A stretch of 64,000 bases of DNA, taken from contig NZ_CABPSC010000008.1 in assembly GCF_902459585.1 (NCBI RefSeq), positions 124,001 to 188,000 on the forward strand, given 5' to 3'. The notes beneath the pieces were generated by a model that made no database searches, had not been told where the DNA came from, and saw only the letters and a program-made list of their open reading frames with translations. Source of the DNA: Pandoraea nosoerga. GTDB taxonomy: Bacteria; Pseudomonadota; Gammaproteobacteria; Burkholderiales; Burkholderiaceae. Both the position numbers and the translations under genes were made by a program. Below, piece by piece: positions 27,481-36,908 of the stretch (position 1 is its first letter; the number at the start of each line of letters is the position of its first letter).

Positions 27481-28584
27481 ATGTCTGGCAATACGCTTGG
27501 AACCCTGTTTACCGTCACCACTTTCGGCGAATCGCATGGCCCGGCCATCGGCTGCGTCATTGACGGCTGCCCGCCGGGAATGGCGCTCACGGAAGCCGAC
27601 ATTCAGGTGGAGCTGGATCGCCGCCGCCCGGGCACGTCGCGTCATGTGACGCAGCGTAACGAACCGGACGCCGTCGAAATTCTCTCGGGCGTATTCGAAG
27701 GCGTGACGACGGGCACACCCATCGCGTTGCTCATCCGCAATACCGATCAGCGCAGCAAGGACTACGGCAACATCGTGCAGACGTTCCGCCCGGGGCATGC
27801 CGACTACACCTATCTGCAAAAGTACGGCGTGCGGGACTATCGCGGCGGGGGCCGTTCGTCGGCGCGGCTGACGGCGCCGGTGGTCGCGGCCGGCGCCGTG
27901 GCCAAGAAGTGGCTCGCGCAGCGATTCGGCGTACAGGTGCGCGGCTGCATGACGCAACTCGGTGACATCGAGATTCCGCAGACGGACTGGTCACAGGTAT
28001 CGCAAAACCCGTTCTTCGCCGCGAATGCAGACGTCGTTCCGCAGCTCGAAGCGTATATGGACGATCTGCGCAAAGCGGGCGATTCCGTGGGGGCGCGCCT
28101 GCGCGTCGTCGCCACCGGCGTGCCGGTGGGGCTTGGTGAGCCCCTGTTCGACCGGCTTGATGCCGATATCGCGCACGCGATGATGGGGCTGAACGCCGTC
28201 AAGGGCGTCGAGATCGGGGCGGGTTTCCGATGCGTCACCCAGAAGGGGTCCGAGCATGGTGACGAACTGACGCCGGAAGGCTTCGTCGGCAACAACGCCG
28301 GTGGCATCCTCGGCGGAATTTCGACGGGGCAGGACATCGACGTCTCCATCGCGATCAAGCCGACGTCGAGCATTCGCACGCCGCGTCGCTCGATCGATGT
28401 GACCGGACAAGCGTCGACGGTCGAGACGTTTGGTCGCCACGACCCCTGTGTCGGCATTCGCGCGACGCCGATTGCCGAAGCACTGCTGGCGCTCGTGCTG
28501 ATCGATCACGCGTTACGCCATCGTGCGCAGTGCGGGGACGTGCGGGTCGGCACGCCGGTGATTGCGGCCCGCGCGCCGGAGTGA
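27481..28584 (+). CDS. aroC: Chorismate synthase
   Basis: 367 residues, family length. It converts 5-enolpyruvylshikimate-3-phosphate to chorismate using reduced FMN, the last step of the shikimate pathway. Signatures are [11 protein letters not shown] near the N-terminus, [18 protein letters not shown] and TGRHD-type [12 protein letters not shown] near the C-terminus. The start [10 protein letters not shown] is by homology; a start 26 codons earlier lacks conservation. It is followed by a terminator. Confidence 0.97.
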   Translation: MSGNTLGTLFTVTTFGESHGPAIGCVIDGCPPGMALTEADIQVELDRRRPGTSRHVTQRNEPDAVEILSGVFEGVTTGTPIALLIRNTDQRSKDYGNIVQTFRPGHADYTYLQKYGVRDYRGGGRSSARLTAPVVAAGAVAKKWLAQRFGVQVRGCMTQLGDIEIPQTDWSQVSQNPFFAANADVVPQLEAYMDDLRKAGDSVGARLRVVATGVPVGLGEPLFDRLDADIAHAMMGLNAVKGVEIGAGFRCVTQKGSEHGDELTPEGFVGNNAGGILGGISTGQDIDVSIAIKPTSSIRTPRRSIDVTGQASTVETFGRHDPCVGIRATPIAEALLALVLIDHALRHRAQCGDVRVGTPVIAARAPE

Positions 28585-28676
28585 GCGCGGCGGTTTGACG
28601 CCGCGCCCGCGGCGCCAACACCCATCGACGCGCTGAACCGCGAGCGCGTCACCCCGAATGCACGCCTCGAACCAAT

Positions 28677-28705
28677 GCGCCAGGCAACTCGTCTGGCGCT
28701 TTTTT
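28677..28705. terminator. Terminator after aroC
   Basis: GCGCCAG / CTGGCGC stem, nine-base loop, then six T. Convergent with the MliC-like gene. Confidence 0.88.
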
Positions 28706-28706
28706 G

Positions 28707-29030
28707 TTACTCCTTGCACTGCGCGATCGGTTGCTCGTCCTTCGCGGTGTAGACCGTGCCCTCCGGTCCTTTGCTCCACCACACGAGCGTGCGCCCCACG
28801 TGCTTCTCGCCGCTCGCGGCTCGCGCGGGCTTGAGGATCTCGCGTTTGCCCATCCAGTAGAACGTCACGTTGCCGCCGAGGTCGCGATCGTCGTAGACGA
28901 CCACGGCAACGTGCCGGTTGTCGCAAAGGTAACTCACAGTCTTCGCTTGCGCCCAGCCGTAAGCGAGCGAGAGGGCGCCCGCGAGGACCACGCCCGGCAG
29001 CCATACGGAAGATACGGAAGTTCTCGGCAT
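28707..29030 (-). CDS. MliC-family (C-type lysozyme inhibitor-like) periplasmic protein
   Basis: 107 residues from the second of two adjacent ATGs, which has AAGGAGG four bases upstream (the first ATG is too close). Residues about 1-30 are a Sec signal peptide (LPGVVLAGALSLAYGWAQA). The mature part has VSYLCDNRHVAVVVYDD, then ASGEKHVGRTLVWWSKGPEGTVYTA and a final cysteine (QCKE), the eight-stranded barrel pattern of MliC/PliC with its SGxxY/H and WWxKG motifs and paired cysteines. These protect peptidoglycan from host lysozyme. No lipobox, so probably soluble. Confidence 0.7.
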   Translation of the reverse strand: MPRTSVSSVWLPGVVLAGALSLAYGWAQAKTVSYLCDNRHVAVVVYDDRDLGGNVTFYWMGKREILKPARAASGEKHVGRTLVWWSKGPEGTVYTAKDEQPIAQCKE

Positions 29031-29151
29031 CATGCCTCCTTGCGTCCAGCCGTGAATTCGGCGCCGGATCGACACGGACCGAGCCAGCCGCCGGCGCCAT
29101 GGGCTGCGCACCATTGAAAACCGCCGGACGGGCCGGCGGTCGGTTCCTGCA

Positions 29152-30822
29152 TCACATGTTCGGGTAATTCGGCCCGCCGCCGCCTTCGGGTGTAACCCAC
29201 ACGATATTCTGCGTCGGGTCCTTGATGTCACACGTCTTGCAGTGCACGCAGTTCTGCGCGTTGATCTGCAGGCGCTCGGAGTCGTCGTCGTTCTTCACGA
29301 ACTCGTACACGCCCGCCGGGCAATAGCGCTGCTCGGGCCCCGCATACTCGGCCAGATTGATGCCCACCGGCACGCTCGGATCCTTGAGCGTCAAATGCGC
29401 CGGCTGGTTCTCCTCGTGGTTGGTGTTCGAGATGAAGACCGAAGAGAGGCGGTCGAATGTCAGCTTGCCATCCGGTTTCGGATAGACGATCGGCTGGCAT
29501 TGCGCCGCCGGCAGCAAGCACTCGTAGTCCGCCTTCTTGCGGTGGATGGTCCACGGCATCTTGCCGCCGAGCAGTTTCTGCTCGATGCCCGTCATGATCG
29601 TCGCGACGGTCAATCCCTTCTTGAACCATTGCTTGAAGTTGCGGGACTTGTTCAGCTCTTCGTGCAGCCACGATTGCTCGAACGCGGCCGGATACGCCGT
29701 GAGTTCGTCACGTTGGCGATCGGCGGCAAGGGCGTCGAATGCGGCGTCCGCGGCCAGCATGCCGCTTTTGATCGCGGCGTGGCTGCCCTTGATGCGGCTC
29801 ACGTTGAGGAAACCGGCTTCGCAACCAACGAGTGCCCCGCCCTTGAAGACGAGTTTCGGCAATGCGAGCAGGCCGCCGGCCGTGATGGCGCGCGCGCCAT
29901 ACGAGATACGCTTGCCGCCTTCCAGGAAGTGACGAATCGAAGGGTGCGTCTTGTAGCGCTGGAATTCCTCGAACGGCGACAGGTACGGGTTGCTGTAGTC
30001 CAGGCCGACGATGAAGCCTACGGCCACCTGGTTGTTCGACAGGTGATAGAGGAACGAGCCGCCGTAGGTGTCGGCCTTGAGCGGCCAGCCGGCCGTATGC
30101 ACGACGAGGCCTTCCTTGTGCTTGGCCGGATCGATCTCCCACAGTTCCTTGATGCCAAGACCGTAGGCCTGCGGATCGCGCCCCTCGTCGAGATTGAACT
30201 TGCGCATCAACTGGCGGCCGAGACTGCCGCGCGCGCCTTCGGAGAAGATCGTGTACTTGGCGTGCAGCTCCATGCCAAGCTGGAAGTTCTCCGTCGGCTC
30301 GCCGTTCTTGCCGACGCCCATGTTGCCCGTGGCCACGCCCATGACCGCGCCGTTCTCGTCATAAAGCACTTCGGCGGCGGCGAAGCCCGGGAAGATTTCA
30401 ACGCCGAGCGCTTCGGCTTGCTGGCCGAGCCAGCGCACCACGTTGCCCAGGCTGATGACGTAGTTGCCGTGGTTCTGGAAGCAGGCCGGCAGCAGCCACG
30501 AGGGCGTGGCAGTCGCGCCGTTCTCGGTGAGGAACAGGAAGCGGTCTTCGACGACGGGAGTGTCGAGCGGTGCGCCCAGTACCTTCCAGTCGGGGATGAG
30601 TTCGGTGAGCGCGCGGGGATCCATGACCGCGCCGGACAGGATGTGAGCGCCGATTTCCGAGCCTTTTTCCAGCACACACACGGAAATTTCCTTGCCCGCT
30701 TCCTGCGCGCGTTGCTTCAAACGGATAGCCGTGGACAGGCCGGCCGGGCCGCCGCCGACCACGACGACGTCATACTCCATCGACTCCCTCGGGCCGTACT
30801 GCTCGAGCAGCTTGGGATCCAT
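29152..30822 (-). CDS. Electron-transfer flavoprotein:ubiquinone oxidoreductase
   Basis: 556 residues. It passes electrons from electron-transfer flavoprotein (beta-oxidation, choline and amino-acid dehydrogenases) to ubiquinone at the inner membrane. Visible are the FAD dinucleotide motif VVVVGGGPAGLSTAI, the ubiquinone-binding region around LKADTYGGSFLYHL, and the C-terminal 4Fe-4S segment YCPAGVYEF...NCVHCKTCDIKDP (four cysteines). Start ATG at 30822 with AGGAG six bases upstream. Divergent from the SDR gene. Confidence 0.95.
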   Translation of the reverse strand: MDPKLLEQYGPRESMEYDVVVVGGGPAGLSTAIRLKQRAQEAGKEISVCVLEKGSEIGAHILSGAVMDPRALTELIPDWKVLGAPLDTPVVEDRFLFLTENGATATPSWLLPACFQNHGNYVISLGNVVRWLGQQAEALGVEIFPGFAAAEVLYDENGAVMGVATGNMGVGKNGEPTENFQLGMELHAKYTIFSEGARGSLGRQLMRKFNLDEGRDPQAYGLGIKELWEIDPAKHKEGLVVHTAGWPLKADTYGGSFLYHLSNNQVAVGFIVGLDYSNPYLSPFEEFQRYKTHPSIRHFLEGGKRISYGARAITAGGLLALPKLVFKGGALVGCEAGFLNVSRIKGSHAAIKSGMLAADAAFDALAADRQRDELTAYPAAFEQSWLHEELNKSRNFKQWFKKGLTVATIMTGIEQKLLGGKMPWTIHRKKADYECLLPAAQCQPIVYPKPDGKLTFDRLSSVFISNTNHEENQPAHLTLKDPSVPVGINLAEYAGPEQRYCPAGVYEFVKNDDDSERLQINAQNCVHCKTCDIKDPTQNIVWVTPEGGGGPNYPNM

Positions 30823-30903
30823 TGATGCTCCTGTTATAAACGTTAGAATTCGTGGGTGCGGCCATTTTCCGGGAATGGGGAACACCTCGCAACCGCATAT
30901 TAA

Positions 30904-30918
30904 TAGCACGATCGTTCG
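30904..30918. promoter_or_regulatory. Candidate TetR-type operator between divergent genes
   Basis: Imperfect palindrome AGCACGATCGTTCGG around the core ACGATCGT (30908-30915). It resembles GAACG-CGTTC operators of TetR-type regulators near fatty-acid genes and lies between the ETF-QO and SDR genes. The regulator is not identified. Confidence 0.3.
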
Positions 30919-30998
30919 GTTTGGTAGGTAGGAAGCTCTAGCGACACGCTTCGGGTCGCGCCGGCGTTCATTGCCCGTTCGGGCATGAGGGGGAGGAG

Positions 30999-31775
30999 AT
31001 GGGGCGTTCGCTGAATCTGGAAGGCAAGGTGGCGATGGTGACGGGGGCGTCGAGCGGCCTGGGCATGCAGTTTGCCAAGGTGCTGGCGCAGGCGGGGGCC
31101 AAGGTGGTGCTGGCGAGTCGCCGCGTGGAGCGGCTCAAGGAACTGCGCGCGGAGATCGAGGCGCAGGGGGGCGCCGCGCATGTGGTGCCGATCGACGTGA
31201 CCGACTACGACAGCATTCGTGCCGGGGTGGCACATGCCGAGACCGAAGCCGGAGCCATCGACATCCTCATCAACAATTCCGGGGTGTCCACCCAGCAGCG
31301 TCTGGTCGACGTCACGCCGCAGGAGTACGACTACGTGCTCGATACGAACACGCGCGGCGCGTTTTTCGTGGCGCAGGAAGTCGCCAAGCGCATGATCCGG
31401 CGCGCGAAAGGCGACCCGCAGCGGCAGCATCGCATCGTCAACGTGGCGTCGGTGGCCGGGCAACGCGCGATTTCCATGCTCGGCGTGTACTGCCTCAGCA
31501 AGGCGGCGGTCATTCATATGACGCGCGCGATGGCGCTGGAGTGGGGGCGCTTCAATATCAACGTGAACGCGCTATGCCCCGGCTATATCGACACTGAGAT
31601 CAATCACGAGCACTGGCAGACGGAGGCCGGGCGCAAGCTCGTGCAGATGCTGCCGCGTCAGCGGGTGGGTGAGCCCAGTGATCTCGATGGGTTGATTCTT
31701 CTTCTGGCCTCGGACGATTCTCGATTCATCAACGGATCGATCATGACCATCGACGACGGACTGGCCGTGAGCTGA
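30999..31775 (+). CDS. SDR family oxidoreductase
   Basis: 258 residues. Classical short-chain dehydrogenase: cofactor loop TGASSGLG (residues 16-23), NNSG, catalytic Ser in VASVAG and YCLSK (Tyr near 164, Lys four on), and PGYIDTEIN. Start has GGGAGGAG before ATG. It is divergent from the ETF-QO gene, so an acyl or hydroxyacyl substrate is plausible, but not shown. Confidence 0.88.
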   Translation: MGRSLNLEGKVAMVTGASSGLGMQFAKVLAQAGAKVVLASRRVERLKELRAEIEAQGGAAHVVPIDVTDYDSIRAGVAHAETEAGAIDILINNSGVSTQQRLVDVTPQEYDYVLDTNTRGAFFVAQEVAKRMIRRAKGDPQRQHRIVNVASVAGQRAISMLGVYCLSKAAVIHMTRAMALEWGRFNINVNALCPGYIDTEINHEHWQTEAGRKLVQMLPRQRVGEPSDLDGLILLLASDDSRFINGSIMTIDDGLAVS

Positions 31776-31951
31776 ACGCGCCGCGCCGTCTGGCGAGGAC
31801 TTTGCGCAGTTGCGCAGGCTCGCTGCGGCGCGGCAATCCGGGATTGTCCGAGGCAGTCAGCGCCGCGACGACGAGCGCATAATTTGTCGATGTTCACGGG
31901 ATCGTGAGGGCGTCGCGTTGACGTCGGATCCCGAATCATCTTGAGGACACC

Positions 31952-33013
31952 ATGCGTAATCTAGGCTGGCGGGGGCTCGTCGGAGTCGCGCTTGCCCTCG
32001 CCGCAACTGCGCTGCCCGTCGCCGCGCAACCTTACAAGGCCGAATACTCGCTGTCGATCGTGCCGGACGCCGGCACCCCCTGGGGCAAGGGCACGCAGCT
32101 CTGGGCCGAGATGGTGCGCGAACGCACGCGCGGTCGTATCAATATCCGGCTGCACCCGGGCGCCGCGCTCGTCGGCGGCGACCAGACGCGCGAATTCTCC
32201 GCACTGCGTCAGGGTGTGATCGACATCGCCGTCGGCTCGACGATCAACTGGTCGTCGGCCATTCCCGAGTTCAACGTCTTTTCGCTGCCGTTCCTGCTGC
32301 GCGGCTATCGCTCGCTCGACGCGCTCACGCAGGGCGACGTCGGACGCGAATTGTTTCGTCGCGTGGAAGAGCAGGGCGTCGTGCCGCTTGCATGGGGCGA
32401 GAACGGCTTTCGGCAACTGAGCAATTCGCGCCGCCCGATTCGCACGCCCGAGGACATGCGCGGCCTGCGTTTTCGCGTCGTCGGTTCCCTGCTGTTCAAC
32501 GATATCTTCACCGCGCTCGGTGCCGTGCCGGCGCAGATGACGTGGAACGAGGCGTTTCGTGCGCTGCGCGCGCGCAAGATCGATGGTCAGGAAAACCCGA
32601 TCACGATTTACAACAACGTCAGACTCGATACGGTGGGACAGCGCTACATCACCGTGTGGGATTACGTTGCCGACCCCATCGTCTTCGTCGTGAACCGGCA
32701 GGTGTGGGACAGTTGGTCGCCGCAGGATCGCGACATCGTGCGCGAGGCGGCGGTGGAGGCGGCTCGCTTCGAAGTCACCCTCGCGCGCGAGGATCTGCTG
32801 AGCAGCGGGCGCGGCATGTGGGAGGACCTGGAGGCGCGCGGCGTGAAGGTGACGAGGCTCACGCCGGAGCAGCGCCAACGTTTCGTGGACGCGACGCGAC
32901 CCGTCTATACCAAATGGAAGGCGCTGGTCGGCCGCGATCTGGTCGAGAAGGCCGAAGCCGCGGTGAGGGACGAGTCGGCAACGGGCAAGCCGCAGGCGCT
33001 CAACGGTCGGTAA
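31952..33013 (+). CDS. TRAP-transporter periplasmic binding protein (DctP type), orphan
   Basis: 353 residues. Signal peptide MRNLGWRGLVGVALALAATALPVAAQ, then the DctP fold: TPWGKGTQLWAEMVRERT, DIAVGSTINWSSAIPEFNVFSLPFLL and ARKIDGQENPITIYNN. Such proteins bind organic acids in the periplasm for DctQM permeases. No DctQ or DctM gene is nearby, so the partner is elsewhere. Ribosome site TTGAGGA before ATG. Confidence 0.85.
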   Translation: MRNLGWRGLVGVALALAATALPVAAQPYKAEYSLSIVPDAGTPWGKGTQLWAEMVRERTRGRINIRLHPGAALVGGDQTREFSALRQGVIDIAVGSTINWSSAIPEFNVFSLPFLLRGYRSLDALTQGDVGRELFRRVEEQGVVPLAWGENGFRQLSNSRRPIRTPEDMRGLRFRVVGSLLFNDIFTALGAVPAQMTWNEAFRALRARKIDGQENPITIYNNVRLDTVGQRYITVWDYVADPIVFVVNRQVWDSWSPQDRDIVREAAVEAARFEVTLAREDLLSSGRGMWEDLEARGVKVTRLTPEQRQRFVDATRPVYTKWKALVGRDLVEKAEAAVRDESATGKPQALNGR

Positions 33014-33029
33014 GGCGATCGGCGAGGGC

Positions 33030-33056
33030 GGATCGGTCTTCGGATATTTCCGATCC
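33030..33056 (+). terminator. Possible terminator after the TRAP binding protein
   Basis: GGATCGG / CCGATCC with a thirteen-base loop, 16 bases after the stop. No U-run follows, so only a weak terminator at best. Confidence 0.3.
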
Positions 33057-33181
33057 CCCCGCTCATCACATCCGAAATGCGCCGGCTGGCGCACATCGAA
33101 CGAGTTCAGGCGATACACTTTCATCCCATGACGTCCGGCCGGTGCAGGTCGCGGCGTCGGTTTTCAACATGGGGATTCGAA

Positions 33182-33595
33182 GTGTCGTCACACTACAAGG
33201 AAGTTTTTCGCATGCGCATGCCGATTCGCTGGGGCGATATGGATGCGTTCGGGCACGTCAACAACACCGTGTACTTCAGGTACATGGAGCAGGTGCGTAT
33301 TTCGTGGCTGGAGTCGCTCAATATTGCTTCGGAAGAGAGCGCCACGGGCGAAGGGCCGGTCATCATCAACGCCGGCATGACGTTCCTGCGGCAGTTGCGC
33401 TACCCGGGAGATATCGATTGCCGCATGTTCGTCGGCGAGCCGGGGCGAAGCAGCATCGACACGCGCTTCGAGCTGCGCCGGGCCGATACGCCCGACGTGC
33501 TTGTTGCGCAGGGTAACGCCAAGATCGTTTGGGTGAACTACAAGGAGGAGAAATCAGTGCCGCTGCCCGACGGCGTGCGCGCGCTCATGTCGTGA
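33182..33595 (+). CDS. Acyl-CoA thioesterase, 4HBT/YbgC hotdog family
   Basis: 137 residues with GTG start (GGGGA six bases upstream), giving an N-terminus SSHYKEVFRMRMPIRW. The catalytic motif WGDMDAFGHVNNTVYFRYMEQ is clear, as are AGMTFLRQLRYPGD and the C-terminal IVWVNYKEEKSVPLP. Hotdog thioesterases of this group hydrolyse acyl-CoA or 4-hydroxybenzoyl-CoA; substrate unknown. The upstream ATG frames lack conservation. Confidence 0.85.
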   Translation: MSSHYKEVFRMRMPIRWGDMDAFGHVNNTVYFRYMEQVRISWLESLNIASEESATGEGPVIINAGMTFLRQLRYPGDIDCRMFVGEPGRSSIDTRFELRRADTPDVLVAQGNAKIVWVNYKEEKSVPLPDGVRALMS

Positions 33596-33613
33596 AGCGG
33601 CGCGCCGCGCGTC

Positions 33614-34159
33614 TCAGTTGCCGAGCAGGCGCTGGACAAGCTCGGTGGCCGTGCCCGCGCCATATTTCTGCATGAGGCGCGCGCGGTAGATGTCGACTGT
33701 GCGCGGGCTGATGTCGAGGATCTTGCCGATCTGCTTGCTGGTCTTGCCTTGCACGAGTTGGGCCGCGATCTCCCGCTCGCGGGCGGTGAGGGCCACGGCA
33801 ACGCGGCGTGTGGCCGAGATGTCCTCGAACGTCCACAAGCCTGCCGCGTGCGGATCGTGTACGTCGAGCGAGCGGCCCGTGACGTGGCACCAGAACAGTT
33901 CGCCGTTGGCGCGGCGCATGATGCGCTCGTCGGAATAGACGCCCTGCGAGCTCATGATCGGCGGGATCCGCTCGCCGATGCGCTCGAATTCCTTGGGCGA
34001 CGGGTAGAGCACCTGGAACGACTGGCCGATGAGCGCCTCGGGCTCGTAGCCGAAGATCTTGCCAAGCTGTCGGTTGCAATCTTCGATGATGCGCTGGCGC
34101 GAGATCACCAGACCGACCGGCGCGATGTGAAAAGCTGTCTGATAGTCGAACGTCGGCAT
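33614..34159 (-). CDS. PAS-LuxR transcriptional regulator
   Basis: 181 residues. An N-terminal PAS domain (about 5-110; APVGLVISRQRIIEDCNRQLGKIFGY) and a C-terminal LuxR/FixJ HTH (about 118-178; LTAREREIAAQLVQGKTSKQIGKILDISPRTVDIYRARL). There is no receiver domain, so the signal is sensed directly by PAS. It is divergent from scoAB and so may control ketone-body/3-hydroxybutyrate genes. Start MPTFDYQTAFH is chosen over longer frames for the clean PAS boundary. Confidence 0.85.
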   Translation of the reverse strand: MPTFDYQTAFHIAPVGLVISRQRIIEDCNRQLGKIFGYEPEALIGQSFQVLYPSPKEFERIGERIPPIMSSQGVYSDERIMRRANGELFWCHVTGRSLDVHDPHAAGLWTFEDISATRRVAVALTAREREIAAQLVQGKTSKQIGKILDISPRTVDIYRARLMQKYGAGTATELVQRLLGN

Positions 34160-34384
34160 GGGGGCAGGGCGGATCGGGTCGGGCCCCGCGCGAGCGCGGC
34201 GCGTGCCGCGGCCGGTGCACGGGAAGATATGTAATTTCACGTATTGTGCCCCATTTGGGCGCCACCGTAAGCTCTACGATTGCACCGGGCGCGCGTCCGC
34301 GGCGTCTCGCGGTTCGGCGCGAGCCTTGCAACGCGTGAGAGCGCGGCATAATTTCAATTCTCAACCGAGGGAAAGGGACAAACG

Positions 34385-35083
34385 ATGAACAAGGTATACG
34401 CCAGCGCCAAGGAGGCGCTCGCCGGCGTCGTCGCAGACGGGCAAACGCTCGCCGTCGGCGGCTTCGGCCTGTGTGGCATTCCGGAGGCCCTGATCGCCGC
34501 GCTGCGCGACTCGGGCGTCAAGGGGCTTACCTGCATCAGCAACAACGCCGGCGTGGACGGTTTCGGCCTGGGCCTGTTGCTCGAGACGCGCCAGATCAAG
34601 AAGATGATTTCGTCATACGTCGGCGAGAACAAGGAGTTCGAGCGCCAGTATCTGGCCGGCGAGCTCGAGCTCGAATTCACGCCTCAGGGCACGCTCGCCG
34701 AGAAGCTGCGCGCCGGCGGCGCGGGCATTCCCGCATTCTTCACGAAGACAGGCGTGGGCACGGTAGTGGCCGAAGGCAAGGAAACGCGTGAGTTCGACGG
34801 CGAGACGTATGTCATGGAACGCTCGCTGCGCGCCGATGTCGCGTTGGTGAAGGCTGCCAAGGCCGACCGCGCCGGCAACCTCGTATTCAACCGCACCGCC
34901 CGCAACTTCAATCCGGTGGCCGCCATGGCCGGCAAGATCACGATTGCCGAAGTGGAAGAACTGGTCGAGACCGGTTCGATCGATCCGGACGACGTGCACC
35001 TGCCGGGTATCTTCGTGCAGCGCATCGTGGTGAACGCGCATCCGGAAAAACGCATCGAACAGCGCACGGTACGTGCCAAGTAA
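34385..35083 (+). CDS. scoA: 3-oxoacid (succinyl-CoA:acetoacetate) CoA-transferase subunit A
   Basis: 232 residues. With ScoB it transfers CoA from succinyl-CoA to acetoacetate, feeding acetoacetate into acetyl-CoA. The subunit-A motif VGGFGLCGIPEALI is near the N-terminus, with ISNNAGVDGFGLGLLLE and GGAGIPAFFT following. Ribosome site GGGAAAGGGA upstream. It precedes scoB by 24 bases. Confidence 0.95.
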   Translation: MNKVYASAKEALAGVVADGQTLAVGGFGLCGIPEALIAALRDSGVKGLTCISNNAGVDGFGLGLLLETRQIKKMISSYVGENKEFERQYLAGELELEFTPQGTLAEKLRAGGAGIPAFFTKTGVGTVVAEGKETREFDGETYVMERSLRADVALVKAAKADRAGNLVFNRTARNFNPVAAMAGKITIAEVEELVETGSIDPDDVHLPGIFVQRIVVNAHPEKRIEQRTVRAK

Positions 35084-35107
35084 GCCGCCGAGAACAAGGA
35101 GATAGTC

Positions 35108-35746
35108 ATGGCATGGAATCGTGATGAAATGGCCGCGCGCGCGGCGCGCGAGCTCGAAGACGGCTTTTACGTGAACCTTGGCATCGGTTTGCCCACGCTC
35201 GTGGCCAACCATGTGCCCGAAGGCATGGAAGTCTGGCTGCAGTCGGAGAATGGCCTGCTCGGTATCGGCCCGTTCCCGACCGAAGACGAAGTCGACGCCG
35301 ACATGATCAACGCCGGCAAGCAGACGGTGACGACGCTGCCGGGTTCGTCGATCTTCTCGTCGGCCGACTCGTTCGCCATGATTCGCGGCGGCCACATCAA
35401 CCTGGCGATTCTCGGGGCGATGCAGGTGAGCGAAAAGGGTGACCTCGCGAACTGGATGATCCCGGGCAAGATGATCAAGGGCATGGGCGGCGCGATGGAT
35501 CTCGTCGCCGGCGTGGGCCGCGTGGTCGTGCTCATGGAGCATGTAGCCAAGGGCGATGCGCACAAGATCCTCAAGAACTGCGATTTGCCGCTGACCGGCG
35601 TTGGCGTGGTCAACCGCATCATCACCGATCTGGGTGTGATCGACGTGACGCCGGATGGCCTGAAGGTCGTCGAACTGGCGCCGGGTGTGACGAAGGAAGA
35701 AATTACGCAGAAGACCGGGGCGCCGCTCGACACGAGCGCTGTCTGA
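35108..35746 (+). CDS. scoB: 3-oxoacid CoA-transferase subunit B
   Basis: 212 residues. The catalytic glutamate is in [12 protein letters not shown] (Glu about residue 47), which forms the CoA thioester. [11 protein letters not shown] and [14 protein letters not shown] also match the family. It is translated from AAGGAG-ATAGTC-ATG and ends before a very strong terminator. Bacteria that store polyhydroxybutyrate use this pair with bdhA, found 370 bases further on the opposite strand. Confidence 0.95.
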   Translation: MAWNRDEMAARAARELEDGFYVNLGIGLPTLVANHVPEGMEVWLQSENGLLGIGPFPTEDEVDADMINAGKQTVTTLPGSSIFSSADSFAMIRGGHINLAILGAMQVSEKGDLANWMIPGKMIKGMGGAMDLVAGVGRVVVLMEHVAKGDAHKILKNCDLPLTGVGVVNRIITDLGVIDVTPDGLKVVELAPGVTKEEITQKTGAPLDTSAV

Positions 35747-35878
35747 TGCCGGAGTGTGTTTCGGCGCGCTTCGGTGCGCCTTGGTAATACGTCGTCGGCC
35801 ACCTCCACGCGCGGGGGCGGTCGGCCGAGTGTCTTGCTGAGCGTTGCGGGGCCGTTGAACCCGGCGACGTGTGGAGGT

Positions 35879-35914
35879 CGAAACGGGCGGGGTTTCCCCG
35901 CCCGTTTCGTTTTT
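35879..35914 (+). terminator. Terminator after scoAB
   Basis: 14-bp perfect stem CGAAACGGGCGGGG / CCCCGCCCGTTTCG with a three-base loop, then five T. The strongest terminator in the window. Confidence 0.95.
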
Positions 35915-35950
35915 CCGGCGCCGCGTATTGTCGCGCGCGACTGCGCGTCA

Positions 35951-36003
35951 TGTGTGATATTGCGCGCTATTGCGTGTTATTGCGTGTTATTGCGCGTCAT
36001 TGC
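35951..36003. repeat. 10-bp tandem array
   Basis: Five units: TGTGTGATAT, TGCGCGCTAT, TGCGTGTTAT, TGCGTGTTAT, TGCGCGTCAT, plus the start of a sixth. Confidence 0.85.
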
Positions 36004-36096
36004 CTTACCAGGCCCGTGGCGCCCGGCGGACACGCCTGGCGGGCCTGGATGGCTGTTGCTGCCTGATGTGCTGTTTGCGTTGATTGCGCTGACGGC

Positions 36097-36123
36097 ACTT
36101 ATTGCACTTATTGCACTTATTGC
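36097..36123. repeat. 9-bp tandem array overlapping the end of bdhA
   Basis: Three perfect ACTTATTGC units. The right-hand unit contains the bdhA stop codon (TTA at 36117-36119 on the plus strand) and its last codon, so the array appears to have grown outward from the end of the gene. Confidence 0.8.
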
Positions 36124-36908
36124 GCCACCCAGCCGCCGTCCATGTTCCAAGCGACGCCGCGCACCTGGTCGGCGGCTTCGCTGCACAGGAAAACGGCCAG
36201 CGCACCCAATTGCTGGGGTGTGACGAAATCGCCCGATGGCTGCTTCTCGCCGAGCAGCGAGCGCTTGGCCGCCTCGCTGGAGAGGTGCTCGCGCGCCGCG
36301 CGATCGTCGATCTGTTTCTGAACGAGCGGCGTGAGCACGAAGCCCGGGCAAATGGCGTTGGCCGTCACACCGGTCTGCGCATTTTCGAGCGCCGTCACTT
36401 TGGTCAGTCCGACGATGCCATGTTTGGCCGCCACATACGCCGACTTGCCCGCAGAGCCCACGAGCCCGTGGGCCGACGCGATATTGATGATTCGTCCCCA
36501 GTTGCGCATGCGCATGCCCGGCAGCGCGAGGCGCGTAGTGTGGAATGCCGACGTGAGGTTGATCGCGATGATCGCGTCCCATCTTTCCGTCGGAAAATCC
36601 TGAATCTGCGCAACGTGCTGAATACCGGCATTGTTCACGAGAATGTCCACGCCGCCGAACTCCGATTCGGCATATTGCATCATGGCCTCGATCTCGCTCG
36701 CCCGGCTCATGTCGGCGCCGTGATAGCCGATGCTCACGCCCGTGTGACCCGCTTTCGCCGCCGCGTCGGCGATGGCTCTGCGCGCGCCCTCGGCGTCGCC
36801 GAAACCGTTCGTGATGAGCGAGGCGCCCTGGGCCGCCAGCGCCTGTGCCATGCCCAGACCGATGCCGCTGGTCGAGCCGGTCACGAGGGCGATTTTTCCT
36901 TTCAGCAT
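36117..36908 (-). CDS. bdhA: 3-hydroxybutyrate dehydrogenase
   Basis: 263 residues. An SDR enzyme oxidising D-3-hydroxybutyrate to acetoacetate with NAD+. Cofactor loop TGSTSGIGLGMA at the N-terminus, NNAGIQHVAQIQDFP (the family motif around the active site), INIASAHGLVGS, YVAAK and the C-terminal VAWNMDGGWVAQ. These match 3-hydroxybutyrate dehydrogenases closely and not generic SDRs. With scoAB it forms the route from 3-hydroxybutyrate to acetoacetyl-CoA. Convergent with scoAB. Confidence 0.93.
   Translation of the reverse strand: MLKGKIALVTGSTSGIGLGMAQALAAQGASLITNGFGDAEGARRAIADAAAKAGHTGVSIGYHGADMSRASEIEAMMQYAESEFGGVDILVNNAGIQHVAQIQDFPTERWDAIIAINLTSAFHTTRLALPGMRMRNWGRIINIASAHGLVGSAGKSAYVAAKHGIVGLTKVTALENAQTGVTANAICPGFVLTPLVQKQIDDRAAREHLSSEAAKRSLLGEKQPSGDFVTPQQLGALAVFLCSEAADQVRGVAWNMDGGWVAQ

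Larger units (their letters stand above)
35747..36116. other. scoAB-bdhA intergenic region
   Basis: 370 bases between convergent genes. After the scoAB terminator come a 10-bp array (35951-36003) and a 9-bp array (36097-36123). No gene is supported. Confidence 0.65.
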
